Assembly (NCBI GenBank): GCA_032027145.1
Contig: JAVSMP010000001.1
Location: 710,903 to 774,902, forward strand
Direction: 5' to 3'
DNA length: 64,000 nucleotides
Source of the DNA: Ignavibacterium sp.
Lineage (GTDB): Bacteria > Bacteroidota > Ignavibacteria > Ignavibacteriales > Ignavibacteriaceae
The notes below the pieces were generated by a model. That model made no database searches and was not told the origin of the DNA. It saw nothing but the letters and a program-made list of their open reading frames with translations. Of this stretch, positions 47,967 to 55,639 are shown in pieces. A program made the translations under genes and the position numbers. Position 1 is the stretch's first letter; every line of letters begins with the position of its first letter.

Positions 47967-48542
47967 TTGACAACAGAATTAAATGACATAGAACTGTTCA
48001 AAAGAATCCTAAACAAAGATTCTAAAGCTCTTGAGGCTCTTTACGACAGATATTCGCCCGTTTTATTTACTTTTATAAAAAGAATTGTAAGCGATACGGC
48101 AATGGCTGATGGAGTTCTTACTGATGTTTTTGTGATTATCTGGCAAAAGACACCCAAACTAAATCTTGAACATCACAATCCCTATGCTGTATTAATTAAT
48201 CTCTGCCGTAATAAAGCACTTGATACTCTGAGAAGAACTCAAAATATAGAGCTGCCCGAATATACCAGTGATTTTGAAGATGAGTATATTTTACCAAAAC
48301 TCTCTATACATATTCCTCCTAATGATTTATCAAAAATTTTGCTGAATAGGGAAAAAATACAATTCGCAATTCATAATTTAACCGAAGCACAACAGTATGT
48401 AATATCCCTGGCTTATTATGATGGCTTGGCTGAATCCGAAATTGCAACTAAACTGAACATTCCGCTTTTAACAGTTAAATCGAAAATCCGGGTTGCACTT
48501 AACATCATTAAAGAAAACCTTGCCAAAGAGGGAATTCAATGA
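47967..48542 (+). CDS. ECF-type RNA polymerase sigma factor
   Basis: 191 residues with a TTG start. Region 2 lies around ALYDRYSPVLFTFIKRIVSDTAMADGVLTDVFVIIWQ (about residues 19-55) and region 4 around LTEAQQYVISLAYYDGLAESEIATKLNIPLLTVKSKIRVAL (about 137-177), the latter a helix-turn-helix for the -35 element. Its stop overlaps the ATG of the next gene, which encodes a membrane protein with an anti-sigma-like N-terminus; the pair is most likely a sigma/anti-sigma module that senses the envelope. The divergent subtilase gene lies 184 bp away, but control of it is conjecture. Confidence 0.88.
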   Translation: MTTELNDIELFKRILNKDSKALEALYDRYSPVLFTFIKRIVSDTAMADGVLTDVFVIIWQKTPKLNLEHHNPYAVLINLCRNKALDTLRRTQNIELPEYTSDFEDEYILPKLSIHIPPNDLSKILLNREKIQFAIHNLTEAQQYVISLAYYDGLAESEIATKLNIPLLTVKSKIRVALNIIKENLAKEGIQ

Positions 48543-50200
48543 TTGATGAACAAAAAATAATTGGATTACTTCAGGCAAAGGCTTTGGGATGTCTTGATTC
48601 TTCCGACGAAGAAATTCTTTCTGATTTTATAAATGGAGGACATTTATTTCCATGGGATGAATTAGGTGCTTTGCAGAGTGTCGCCTCGCTTTTACCCATT
48701 TCACTTCCATTGGAACTGCCTGATCCATCACTAAAGGATAAGATTGCTTTAAGATTAATTAAATTAACCGAAGAAATTCGTGCTCAGAAGATTATTCAGG
48801 AAGAAAAACAAATACTGCCAGAAGTTGATGTTGCCATATCACAAGAACCAGATTTTATTGAAGAAGAATTTGAACAGCAAATTGAAGAATTAAATGACAC
48901 TCAAGAATCAGCACCCGAACAACAAGGAGAATTTGAAGAAGTAACCGGAATCAAAATTGAAATACCAGATTTTATTGAAGAAGAATTTGAACAGCAAATT
49001 GAAGAATTAAATGACACTCAAGAATCAGCACCCGAACAACAGGAAGAATTTGAAGAAGTAACCGGAATCAAAATTGAAATACCAGATGTTGTTGAAAAAG
49101 AGTTTGAACCGCAAATTGAAGAATTAAATGACACTCAAGAATCAGCACCTGAACAACAGGGAGAATTTGAAGAAGTAACCGGAATCAAAATTGAAATACC
49201 AGATGTTGTTGAAAAAGAGTTTGAACCGCAAATTGAAGAATTAAATGACACTCAAGAATCAGCACCTGAACAACAGGGAGAATTTGAAGAAGTAACCGGA
49301 ATCAAAACAGAAATTCCGGATATTATTGAGGAAAATAATTTCAACATGGAAATCGAGGAAGCAACTTTTAATCTAGATGATGTTGTTTTACCCGATTATG
49401 ACTTAATAAATACTTCTGAAACTGAGTTTGATCAAATTGAGCAGCCCAATATAGAAAACATCACAGAAAAACCCTTTGAAGAACCACCAATTGAAACCCA
49501 GCCAATTGATACAGTTGAACCTTTTAAAGAATTACCGGCTGAAATATCTTTTGATCATACGATTAAATCATCTGAAGAAGAATTAACCGAATCGCTGCCA
49601 ATTGAGACAGCGTTGTCTGATGCTGTTGAGTCGTTTAACGAACAATTTATTGAAAAACCGGTGAGTGATACGGATAAAGCATTTGAAGAACCTCTGACTA
49701 ATGAACAGGCTTCGGATATAGTTGAACAATCTGAAGAACCTATGACTGAATCAGCCGAAACATACACTCAGTCTATTGAACCATTATTAGGCAGTGAAAC
49801 AATTGTTGAACAAACTGAAAAAACTCAAGAGGAGGTTACAGAACAGGTTCAAAATAAAGCTGTGCGGGATGCAAAAACAATCGCAGAGTCTGATACTGAT
49901 TCTGAGAAACAGCCGGATCTTACAAAGCGTAGTGTTGCAGATAAGTTGTTTAAAGCAATTGAACAGGATTTTGATTCACTAAAATTTCATTATGAAAGAA
50001 GTGAGGCAAAACTTAAAAGAGGTTTGCTTGTTTCTTACGTAGTTATTGCCGTGTTGTTTTTGCTGCTTATCTTCTCATTCTTTAAACTCAGCGGCGATGT
50101 AAACAATTTGTTGGATGAAATTAAAAGCCTGAAGAAAAATACCAGTTCTTTTTTGATTAAAGAGAAGAACATTAATTCATTTTATCAATTCTTCGGTTAA
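48539..50200 (+). CDS. Putative membrane anti-sigma factor with acidic 39-residue repeats
   Basis: 553 residues. N-terminal helical part (IIGLLQAKALGCLDSSDEEILSDFI) resembles the cytoplasmic domain of RskA-type anti-sigma factors. Then come four tandem 39-residue acidic repeats (nt 48848-49315; core FEQQIEELNDTQESAPEQQ), a long Glu/Pro/Ser/Thr-rich stretch, a basic segment and one membrane span near the C-terminus (LLVSYVVIAVLFLLLIFSFF, about residues 496-515), with a short coiled-coil-like tail outside. Coupled to the sigma gene by ATGA overlap. The large acidic insert between sensor and membrane is unusual for an anti-sigma factor. The 3' end overlaps the convergent gene by 29 bp. Confidence 0.7.
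   Translation: MIDEQKIIGLLQAKALGCLDSSDEEILSDFINGGHLFPWDELGALQSVASLLPISLPLELPDPSLKDKIALRLIKLTEEIRAQKIIQEEKQILPEVDVAISQEPDFIEEEFEQQIEELNDTQESAPEQQGEFEEVTGIKIEIPDFIEEEFEQQIEELNDTQESAPEQQEEFEEVTGIKIEIPDVVEKEFEPQIEELNDTQESAPEQQGEFEEVTGIKIEIPDVVEKEFEPQIEELNDTQESAPEQQGEFEEVTGIKTEIPDIIEENNFNMEIEEATFNLDDVVLPDYDLINTSETEFDQIEQPNIENITEKPFEEPPIETQPIDTVEPFKELPAEISFDHTIKSSEEELTESLPIETALSDAVESFNEQFIEKPVSDTDKAFEEPLTNEQASDIVEQSEEPMTESAETYTQSIEPLLGSETIVEQTEKTQEEVTEQVQNKAVRDAKTIAESDTDSEKQPDLTKRSVADKLFKAIEQDFDSLKFHYERSEAKLKRGLLVSYVVIAVLFLLLIFSFFKLSGDVNNLLDEIKSLKKNTSSFLIKEKNINSFYQFFG
48848..49315 (+). repeat. Four tandem 117-bp in-frame repeats
   Basis: CCAGAT recurs at 48848, 48965, 49082 and 49199, exactly 117 bp apart. 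Copies 1-2 begin DFIEEEFEQQ and copies 3-4 DVVEKEFEPQ, so the array probably grew by two steps of duplication. The near-identical DNA implies recent expansion or ongoing homogenisation. Confidence 0.95.
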
Positions 50201-50696
50201 ACCAATAAGAAACCAATCCGATAACTGCTGCCGTTAAAATTATTATTAACCAGTATTTTTTTAGAATTGCAAAAACTGCTGAAGAAAATAATTCTAAATT
50301 AGCATTTCCCTTATCCCATATAAACCAGATACCGGCAATAATAATTACGGCTGAAAGAATCAGTGAGGCTTTATTTAAACGAACCAGCAAATTGCCTGTT
50401 AAAAGACTAACCCCAAGAATAAATAAAGCAGCAGGTATAAATATTTTTTCGAATCCAACAATCTCATATTTTGTAAAAACAAACATCACAGAGCCGGTTA
50501 AGAAAAGCACTGAGCCGATAATAACTCCGGTAAGATGTTTTTTAATATATGAAGAATAAAAGAATCCTATGCCGCCAGCAATTGACAGATACGCTGTAAT
50601 ATTTAAAATATTTGTTGTTAAAGCTCCGCTGATAATCAGCACAAATATAACTACAGCCAGAACAATCAGAAGTTTATTAAATTCGTTTGAGTTCAT
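50172..50696 (-). CDS. Integral membrane protein of unknown function
   Basis: 174 residues, five or six hydrophobic spans (LLIVLAVVIFVLIISGALTT, AYLSIAGGIGFFYSSYI, LTGVIIGSVLFLTGSVMFVF and others) ending in a basic tail (YWFNRRIDK). Resembles small LiaF/DUF5668-type membrane proteins, but I cannot name a family. It is downstream of arginase, with a 1-bp overlap of stop and start, so they share a transcript. Confidence 0.7.
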   Translation of the reverse strand: MNSNEFNKLLIVLAVVIFVLIISGALTTNILNITAYLSIAGGIGFFYSSYIKKHLTGVIIGSVLFLTGSVMFVFTKYEIVGFEKIFIPAALFILGVSLLTGNLLVRLNKASLILSAVIIIAGIWFIWDKGNANLELFSSAVFAILKKYWLIIILTAAVIGLVSYWFNRRIDKMN

Positions 50697-51619
50697 TATA
50701 AAATTCTTTGACCCATGCTTGAGGCTATCAAGTCGGCGGCAAAAACAGCACTGCTGTTTTTAACATCAAGGATTGGATTCACTTCTGCAACTCCAAGCGA
50801 AGACATACATCCGCATTCTGCAATTGATTCCATCAACAAGTGAGCTTCGCGATAACTTAATCCACCGGGAACAGGAGTTCCAACTCCGGGCGCAAAATTT
50901 GGATCAACACTATCAACATCAAAACTAACATGGATGTGATCTACTCTTTCTTTAAACTGTTTTAACACGCGGTTAATAATTCTGTGTATCCCAAGTTTAT
51001 CAACATCGCTCATAGTATAAACAGTCGGATTAAGTTTTTTGATGATTTCTCTTTCCTCAATATCAATGCTTCTGGCTGCAATAATGGTGCAGTTTTCTGG
51101 TTTTAACTTGGGTCTAAATCCATAGAAATCAACAAGCTCCGGATGCCCAAGTCCCATTGATGCGGCAAGCGGCATACCGTGGATATTTCCTGAAGGAGTA
51201 GTTTCATCTGTATTCATATCTGCATGAGCATCAATCCATATTACACCAAGAGTCAGATTATTTTTTCTGCAGTATGATGCTATTCCCGCCAGTGTTCCAA
51301 GCGCCATTGAATGATCGCCGCCTAAACAAAGCGGAAACTTATTTTGCTCTAAAACTTTTTCGATTCTGGCAGCAAGTTTTTTAGATGTTTTTAAAATTTC
51401 ATTCAGATACTTAAGCTTTGGATTGATAATTTTTTGTCTCTCCATTATCTCAATGTTAATATCGCCGGTATCTTCTACCTTGTAGCCAAGTGCTTTAAGT
51501 TTGTTTTCTAATCCTGCAATTCTTAAAGCAGAAGGACCCATATCAACGCCTCGTCTTCCGGCACCAAGATCAACAGGAAAGCCAATTATTGAAACTATTT
51601 GTTCTGTTTGTTTAATCAT
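50696..51619 (-). CDS. rocF: Arginase (ureohydrolase family)
   Basis: 307 residues. All manganese ligands are visible: His103 in LGGDHSMALGT, Asp130, His132 and Asp134 in WIDAHADMN, Asp234 and Asp236 in SFDVDSVDP. The S-G-N-I-H-G-M-P loop (143-150) and PGVGTPVPGG are typical of arginase rather than agmatinase, so the expected reaction is arginine to ornithine and urea. No other arginine-catabolic gene is adjacent. Confidence 0.9.
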   Translation of the reverse strand: MIKQTEQIVSIIGFPVDLGAGRRGVDMGPSALRIAGLENKLKALGYKVEDTGDINIEIMERQKIINPKLKYLNEILKTSKKLAARIEKVLEQNKFPLCLGGDHSMALGTLAGIASYCRKNNLTLGVIWIDAHADMNTDETTPSGNIHGMPLAASMGLGHPELVDFYGFRPKLKPENCTIIAARSIDIEEREIIKKLNPTVYTMSDVDKLGIHRIINRVLKQFKERVDHIHVSFDVDSVDPNFAPGVGTPVPGGLSYREAHLLMESIAECGCMSSLGVAEVNPILDVKNSSAVFAADLIASSMGQRIL

Positions 51620-51991
51620 AAATATTGAATTTGCTTTTAATAAGTTAACAAGATTGATGTTAAATTACCATTGAACAAGATCCTTCTATTAACATCGTCT
51701 CGTCTCTGTTTGTTTTTATAGCAGGTAATCTTTTATTAACAGTATAAGTAAAACTCTGACACATATCTTTATTCTGTTTTAAGAAGTTCTCCGATGGATG
51801 TTTAGACTGCTGGTTTTCAAAAGATGCTGGTGATTTCTCATGTAAGTATAAAAAATTTATGCTATTAAATTTATGTGAATTTTAAGGAACTTAATTCGCC
51901 TGATGAATTGGTTTTGTTCTCAAATATTCATCGCCACAATCGTTATATTTTAACAGTAATTAAATATCTTTATTTAAAATAAGGGTGTACA
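51620..51991. other. Non-coding gap between arginase and the SpoIID-like gene
   Basis: Divergent intergenic stretch of 372 bp. I see no open frame with coding character, no tRNA-like cloverleaf and no strong hairpin; it presumably holds the two outward promoters. AAGGG precedes the SpoIID-like start. Confidence 0.5.
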
Positions 51992-53344
51992 ATGTTGGAT
52001 TACGAAGGTGAACCTTATATCAGCGTAGGAATTCTAACAGCTTCCAAAATTAAGTTTGAGCTTTATGGTGAATACGGTTCTTACGGATTTAAAAATTTTT
52101 TCAGCGGAAAATTTGAAGCAGAGATTATCAACGACAGAATCGTTTGTAAAAGCGATAAGGATAAAATAGAAATAACCAACGAGATAATTTTTGAACCTCA
52201 GGAACCGGATAATGAATCCTTTCTTATTCGTGATGTGATAATTGGAGTGAAATTTCATTGGGAACGAAAGGAAAAACAGCGGTTTACATATTCATTAAAG
52301 CTTCTTAAAGATGGTGACAAAATAGCAGTAATTAATATTATTCCAATTGAAAAATATTTAATGAGTGTTATCTCTTCAGAGATGAGTGCTAAATGTTCTT
52401 TGTCGTTGTTAAAGGCAACCGCTGTTGTTTCCCGAAGCTGGCTTCTTGCACAAATTGAAAAGTCCAAAAGAATACAAAGCGAGCATATTAATTATCACAC
52501 AACATATCAAACAGAAGATGAGTATATAAAATGGTACGACAGAGAAGATCATAAATTGTTTGATGTTTGCGCTGATGATCATTGCCAGCGTTATCAGGGT
52601 GTAACCAAAATGACTTCGGAGGCTGTCAGAAAGGCTGTTGAACAAACTACCGGAATTGTTTTACTTGAAGACAATAAAATACTTGATGCTCGCTTTTCAA
52701 AATCGTGCGGCGGTATTTCAGAATCATTTGAAAATGTTTGGGAACCGGTTAAACATCCTTCGCTTAGCTCGATTTATGATTACAAGTTTGTTGCTGATGA
52801 TTTTGATGATGATTTTTCTAAAGAGCTAAACGCTGAAAAATGGATTAAAGCAAGTCCGCCTGCATTTTGTAATACAACAGATCAAAAAATATTAAATCAA
52901 ATACTTTTGGATTACGATCAGGAAACCAAAGATTTTTACCGATGGGAAGTGCAATATACTCAACAGGAATTATCAGAGCTTATAAGAAAGAAAAGTGGAA
53001 TTGATTTTGGATTTATTCGGGATCTTATTCCAATTGAAAGAGGATTTTCTTCACGCTTGATTAAACTGAAAATTATAGGAACAAATAAAACTTTAACCAT
53101 TGGAAAAGAGCTTGAGATAAGAAGGATACTTTCAGAAACACATCTTTACAGCTCTGCGTTCATTGTTGAAAAGTCTGGAGATGTTAACGGAGTTCCTGAA
53201 AAATTTATATTGCGCGGAGCAGGATGGGGACATGGTGTCGGGCTTTGTCAAATTGGTGCCGCTGTAATGGCTGAACAAGGTTATCAATTTGATGAGATTG
53301 TTATCCACTATTTTAAAGATGCCGTTTTAAAAAAGATTTATTAA
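51992..53344 (+). CDS. SpoIID/LytB-domain protein
   Basis: 450 residues. SpoIID-domain signatures: IPIEKYLMSVISSEMSAKCSLSLLKATAVVSRSWLL (about residues 118-152) with the catalytic-type Glu in SSEM, the SCGG segment, and near the C-terminus AGWGHGVGLCQIGAAVMAEQG, close to the family's GRGWGHGVGMSQ. SpoIID enzymes are peptidoglycan lytic transglycosylases; in non-sporulating bacteria they serve cell-wall remodelling or remain uncharacterised. No signal peptide is evident, which is odd for a wall enzyme. Start chosen at the ATG after AAGGG. The GT4 gene follows 37 bp on. Confidence 0.87.
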   Translation: MLDYEGEPYISVGILTASKIKFELYGEYGSYGFKNFFSGKFEAEIINDRIVCKSDKDKIEITNEIIFEPQEPDNESFLIRDVIIGVKFHWERKEKQRFTYSLKLLKDGDKIAVINIIPIEKYLMSVISSEMSAKCSLSLLKATAVVSRSWLLAQIEKSKRIQSEHINYHTTYQTEDEYIKWYDREDHKLFDVCADDHCQRYQGVTKMTSEAVRKAVEQTTGIVLLEDNKILDARFSKSCGGISESFENVWEPVKHPSLSSIYDYKFVADDFDDDFSKELNAEKWIKASPPAFCNTTDQKILNQILLDYDQETKDFYRWEVQYTQQELSELIRKKSGIDFGFIRDLIPIERGFSSRLIKLKIIGTNKTLTIGKELEIRRILSETHLYSSAFIVEKSGDVNGVPEKFILRGAGWGHGVGLCQIGAAVMAEQGYQFDEIVIHYFKDAVLKKIY

Positions 53345-53381
53345 TGACTGATAGTAAGTATATGGGTTTAGGTATTTTTTA

Positions 53382-54491
53382 ATGAAGGTTTTATATTCAT
53401 GTTTATCTAAAAGCTGGGGCGGTATGGAAATGGTTGCGATTACCGGAATAAAACAGCTTTTAAAACATAATATCAAAGTCGGGCTTCTTTGTCTTGCAGA
53501 ATCACGAATCCAAATAGAGGCAAATGCACTTGGAATTATTATCTATCCAATTAAATCTAACAGAACTCCAAATATTTTTTCCAGTTTAAGAATAATCTCA
53601 ATAATCAAATCAGGGTCTTTTGATATTATCCATAGCCATTCTTCTAAAGACCTTTGGGTGATAGTTCCGGCATTAAATTTTCTTAAATCCGGTATTCCGC
53701 TTGTATTTACAAAACATCTGGAATCATTTATTATCAAAAAAAATTTTCTTCATAACTGGATTTATAAGCGTGTTGATTGCGCAATAGCTATCAGTTCTGT
53801 CATTAAATTAAATTTATTAAAAACCACCTCATTAAAAGAAAGTAAAATAAAAATTGTGTACAACGGAGTAGATTTAGAAAAATTTAATCCGAAAAATACC
53901 AACAGAAATAAGCTTAGAGATGAGATCGGGGCTGAGGAAAATAATTTACTGATCGGAATGACAGGAAGATTCAGTCCCGGGAAGGGACATGAAGATTTTT
54001 TGTTAGCTATAAACAGATTGAATAAAAAATATCCTGAAGCTAAGTATGTTGTTGTTGGCGAAGCAAGCCGCGGAGAAGATGAATACGAAAAAAATATCAA
54101 ACATCTTGCAGAAGAATACGGAATTAAAAATATCACCTTTACCGGATACCGAACAGATATTCCTGATGTGCTTGCTGCGTTTGATATCTATGTTTTCCCT
54201 TCACATGCAGAATCTTTTGGTGTGGGGTTGATTGAAGCAATGGCTTTGTGTAAGGCTTCCGTTGCTTCAAATAGCAGCGGCGTGCTTGATATTGTGGATG
54301 ATACGGTTGATGGGTTGTTTTTTAATTCAAAAGATGGATATGATCTGGCTGCAAAAATTGAAGTTCTGATCAACAATTCGGAGTTGAGAAAAAGACTCGG
54401 AGAAAATGCACGTAAAAAGATTTCAGATAAATTTGATTTAAACTTAGTCACTGAACAAATAGTTAACACATATAAACAACTAATTAAATAA
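53382..54491 (+). CDS. Glycosyltransferase family 4
   Basis: 369 residues, GT-B fold. N-terminal acceptor domain begins VLYSCLSKSWGGMEMVAI with the Gly-Gly loop; the donor domain has NGVDLEKFNP, IGMTGRFSPGKGHEDFLLA (about residues 190-208) and the E-x7-E motif in FPSHAESFGVGLIEAMALCKASVAS (about 272-296). Uses a nucleotide sugar to extend a polysaccharide or glycolipid. The DUF4922 gene starts 4 bp after its stop. Confidence 0.9.
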   Translation: MKVLYSCLSKSWGGMEMVAITGIKQLLKHNIKVGLLCLAESRIQIEANALGIIIYPIKSNRTPNIFSSLRIISIIKSGSFDIIHSHSSKDLWVIVPALNFLKSGIPLVFTKHLESFIIKKNFLHNWIYKRVDCAIAISSVIKLNLLKTTSLKESKIKIVYNGVDLEKFNPKNTNRNKLRDEIGAEENNLLIGMTGRFSPGKGHEDFLLAINRLNKKYPEAKYVVVGEASRGEDEYEKNIKHLAEEYGIKNITFTGYRTDIPDVLAAFDIYVFPSHAESFGVGLIEAMALCKASVASNSSGVLDIVDDTVDGLFFNSKDGYDLAAKIEVLINNSELRKRLGENARKKISDKFDLNLVTEQIVNTYKQLIK

Positions 54492-54495
54492 GTTA

Positions 54496-55494
54496 ATGAA
54501 AATATTTACTGATAATTCAACCATTAGAGACTACATTAGTCGTAACAACTATTCTGATGCGTTAAAAGCTTTGTTTGAAATTCAAAAAAACGATTGGACA
54601 ATGCTTAAGAACGGAGTTGACTCGCTTGCAACTGTCAAAACAAAATCATTTCAATTTAATGGGTTTAAGATAAAGGCTCAGTTTAATGCGGGAAGAATGA
54701 CATCTACATCTGCAAAAGTTGATCCCAAATCTATAAGCGAAAGAAAATGTTTTTTGTGTGTTGAAAATTTACCCGAACAACAGCGTGGTATTTTATATAA
54801 TAATTATATAATCCTTTGTAATCCATTTCCGATATTTACCGAACACTTTACAATTACTCACAAAAAACATCAGCCGCAAAAAATTGTTGATACATTTTCA
54901 GATATGATCGATATAAGCAGGGACATTTATAAATATTATTCGGTTATTTATAATGGACCCAGATGCGGGGCATCTGCTCCAGATCATTTACATTTTCAGG
55001 CTGGCAACAAGTTCTTTATGCCTATTGATGATGAATTTCATTTGATTAAAAACGAGTACGGAAAAGAAATATTTGAGTCTGATCAAATTTCAATGTTTGC
55101 TGTGGATGATGGAATAAGAAAATTCATCTCGATTGAAAGTTTAGACAGGGATTTACTGATAAAAACATTCAGCAGATTTTATAAAATATACTCCGCGCTT
55201 AGGAATGAAGACAGCGAACCACTTATGAATCTTATAAGCTTTTATGAAGAAGAATATGGCTGGAGAGTAATAATATTTTTGAGATCAAAACACCGTCCGG
55301 CAGCATTCTTTGCTGAAGATGAAAGTAAAATGCTGGTAAGCCCCGCTGCAATTGATCTTGGAGGTGTCTGTGTTTTTCCGAGAGAGGAAGATTTTAACAG
55401 AATAACAAAAGAACTGCTTGCCGATATATTTAAGGAAGTTTTTGTAGATGGAAGTGAATTAGAAAGAATTATTATTGAGTGTAATAAAATATAA
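54496..55494 (+). CDS. DUF4922 / HIT-like nucleotidyltransferase-type protein
   Basis: 332 residues. HIT-like core with His164-Leu-His166 in GASAPDHLHFQAGNK and, upstream, FTEHFTITHKKHQPQ; CFLC (85-88) and FNAGRMTSTSAKVD (63-76) are further family features. These proteins resemble GDP-galactose phosphorylase and ATP adenylyltransferases, so a phosphorolysis or nucleotidyl transfer on a sugar nucleotide is likely; the exact substrate is unknown. Being only 4 bp behind a glycosyltransferase gene supports sugar-nucleotide chemistry. Confidence 0.82.
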   Translation: MKIFTDNSTIRDYISRNNYSDALKALFEIQKNDWTMLKNGVDSLATVKTKSFQFNGFKIKAQFNAGRMTSTSAKVDPKSISERKCFLCVENLPEQQRGILYNNYIILCNPFPIFTEHFTITHKKHQPQKIVDTFSDMIDISRDIYKYYSVIYNGPRCGASAPDHLHFQAGNKFFMPIDDEFHLIKNEYGKEIFESDQISMFAVDDGIRKFISIESLDRDLLIKTFSRFYKIYSALRNEDSEPLMNLISFYEEEYGWRVIIFLRSKHRPAAFFAEDESKMLVSPAAIDLGGVCVFPREEDFNRITKELLADIFKEVFVDGSELERIIIECNKI

Positions 55495-55639
55495 TGTGAT
55501 TCTTCGGTTAAGATTGAAATTAATATCTGCCATTAAAATCACCCGCACAGCTTTTACGATCAGTTGAACCGGCATTTAAGTAGTTCTTCTTATTCGCTTA
55601 TTGATTATTTTACATCGTTGATTCTAGAAAATATGTCTT

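Noticed and set aside
49555-49767. Minus-strand frame inside the anti-sigma gene
   Set aside because: A serine-rich shadow of the Glu/Ser-rich coding strand.
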